In this document: positions 12,986 to 13,263 of the stretch, in pieces
Numbering within the stretch: position 1 is the stretch's first letter
How the letters are laid out: every line of letters starts with the position of its first letter
Source: Chloroflexota bacterium
Lineage (GTDB): Bacteria > Chloroflexota > UBA6077
Assembly: GCA_021806765.1 (NCBI GenBank)
Contig: JAJZQR010000140.1
Coordinates: 1-13,263 of the forward strand
Length of the DNA stretch: 13,263 nucleotides
Direction: 5' to 3'
Translations under genes and position numbers: made by a program
The notes under the pieces: generated by a model
Database searches by the model: none
What the model was told of the DNA's origin: nothing
Seen by the model: only the letters and a program-made list of their open reading frames with translations

Positions 12986-13263
12986 TTACGAGTTGATCCA
13001 GGACAGACTGAGCCGCATGGTGGCGGCCCGTTCGGTCAGAAGGATATCCAGACGCGGGATAAGATTGGTGCCAAGGATACGATCGTGGACGTAGTCGTAG
13101 AAGCTCACCCCCAACTTCCTGGTGGTTTCCGCCAGACTCATGAAGGTATCCCACGCCTTCGTCCCATCCGATGTTCGGGGGCCGAAGCTCACGTCCCGCT
13201 TGCGCACCCTCACCCTGGCTCCCAGTTCGGCGGGGTTGTTGTGCAGCGCAACCTCGGGATGCT
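12986..13263 (-). CDS. Transposase, C-terminal part (IS66-like), running off the window
   Basis: The minus strand encodes 91 residues up to a TAA at 12986-12988, open to the window edge. The sequence HPEVALHNNPAELGAR (from 13261 inward) resembles the D/H-NNxAE box of IS66-type transposases that contains the last catalytic Glu. KRDVSFGPRTSDGTKAWDTF and LAETTRKLGVSFYDYVHDRI follow, as is typical of a transposase C-terminus of this kind. The start lies beyond the window, so whether the gene is complete cannot be told. The IS66-like label is from motif memory. The terminal inverted repeat of the element, expected between 12706 and 12985, was not recognised. Confidence 0.75.
   Translation of the reverse strand, partial: HPEVALHNNPAELGARVRVRKRDVSFGPRTSDGTKAWDTFMSLAETTRKLGVSFYDYVHDRILGTNLIPRLDILLTERAATMRLSLSWINS

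Overview
This 13.3 kb window is GC-rich bacterial chromosomal DNA. Three things suggest a member of the Chloroflexota: secreted proteins with stalk-like or LGFP-like C-terminal repeats, many palindromic intergenic repeats, and proteins that look lineage-restricted. Actinobacteria are the main alternative, and the assignment is an inference. Promoters match the housekeeping sigma consensus (TTGACA/TATAAT) and Shine-Dalgarno sites are clear. GTG or TTG starts appear in three genes.

Left part (1-8785): five genes, all on the minus strand but well spaced, so probably separate transcription units. In transcription order they are a class II fructose-bisphosphate-type aldolase (8785-7943), an Ldh_2-family malate/lactate-type dehydrogenase (7512-6478), a secreted clan-A glycoside hydrolase-like protein with C-terminal LGFP-like modules (6298-4235), a secreted subtilisin-family peptidase with four tandem ~100-residue repeats (3605-1053), and a TerC-family membrane protein (883-128). 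The aldolase and dehydrogenase suggest sugar or hydroxy-acid catabolism. The hydrolase and peptidase look like secreted degradative enzymes.

The gaps between these genes hold the most unusual structure. At 4180-3940 the minus strand carries a near-consensus promoter, two folded RNA domains (one hairpin has a GUGA tetraloop) and an attenuator-like hairpin. This is a candidate riboswitch or small RNA in the long leader of the peptidase gene, and I could not assign it to a known class. At 7698-7913 a palindromic intergenic repeat is split by a 117-bp element with 9-bp terminal inverted repeats and a 5-bp target duplication, so it reads as a MITE. A 105-bp foldback element lies at 6367-6471 and a perfect 40-bp palindrome at 19-58.

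Right part (8786-13263): three unrecognised genes (154 aa plus strand, 168 aa minus strand, 244 aa plus strand) in convergent and divergent arrangement. They are followed by an AAA ATPase with a C-terminal winged helix (11476-12705). Its promoter is consensus-like and overlaps a palindrome plus three iterons at exact 14-bp spacing, which suggests an operator. The window ends inside the 3' part of an IS66-like transposase on the minus strand. No rRNA, tRNA or CRISPR array was seen.
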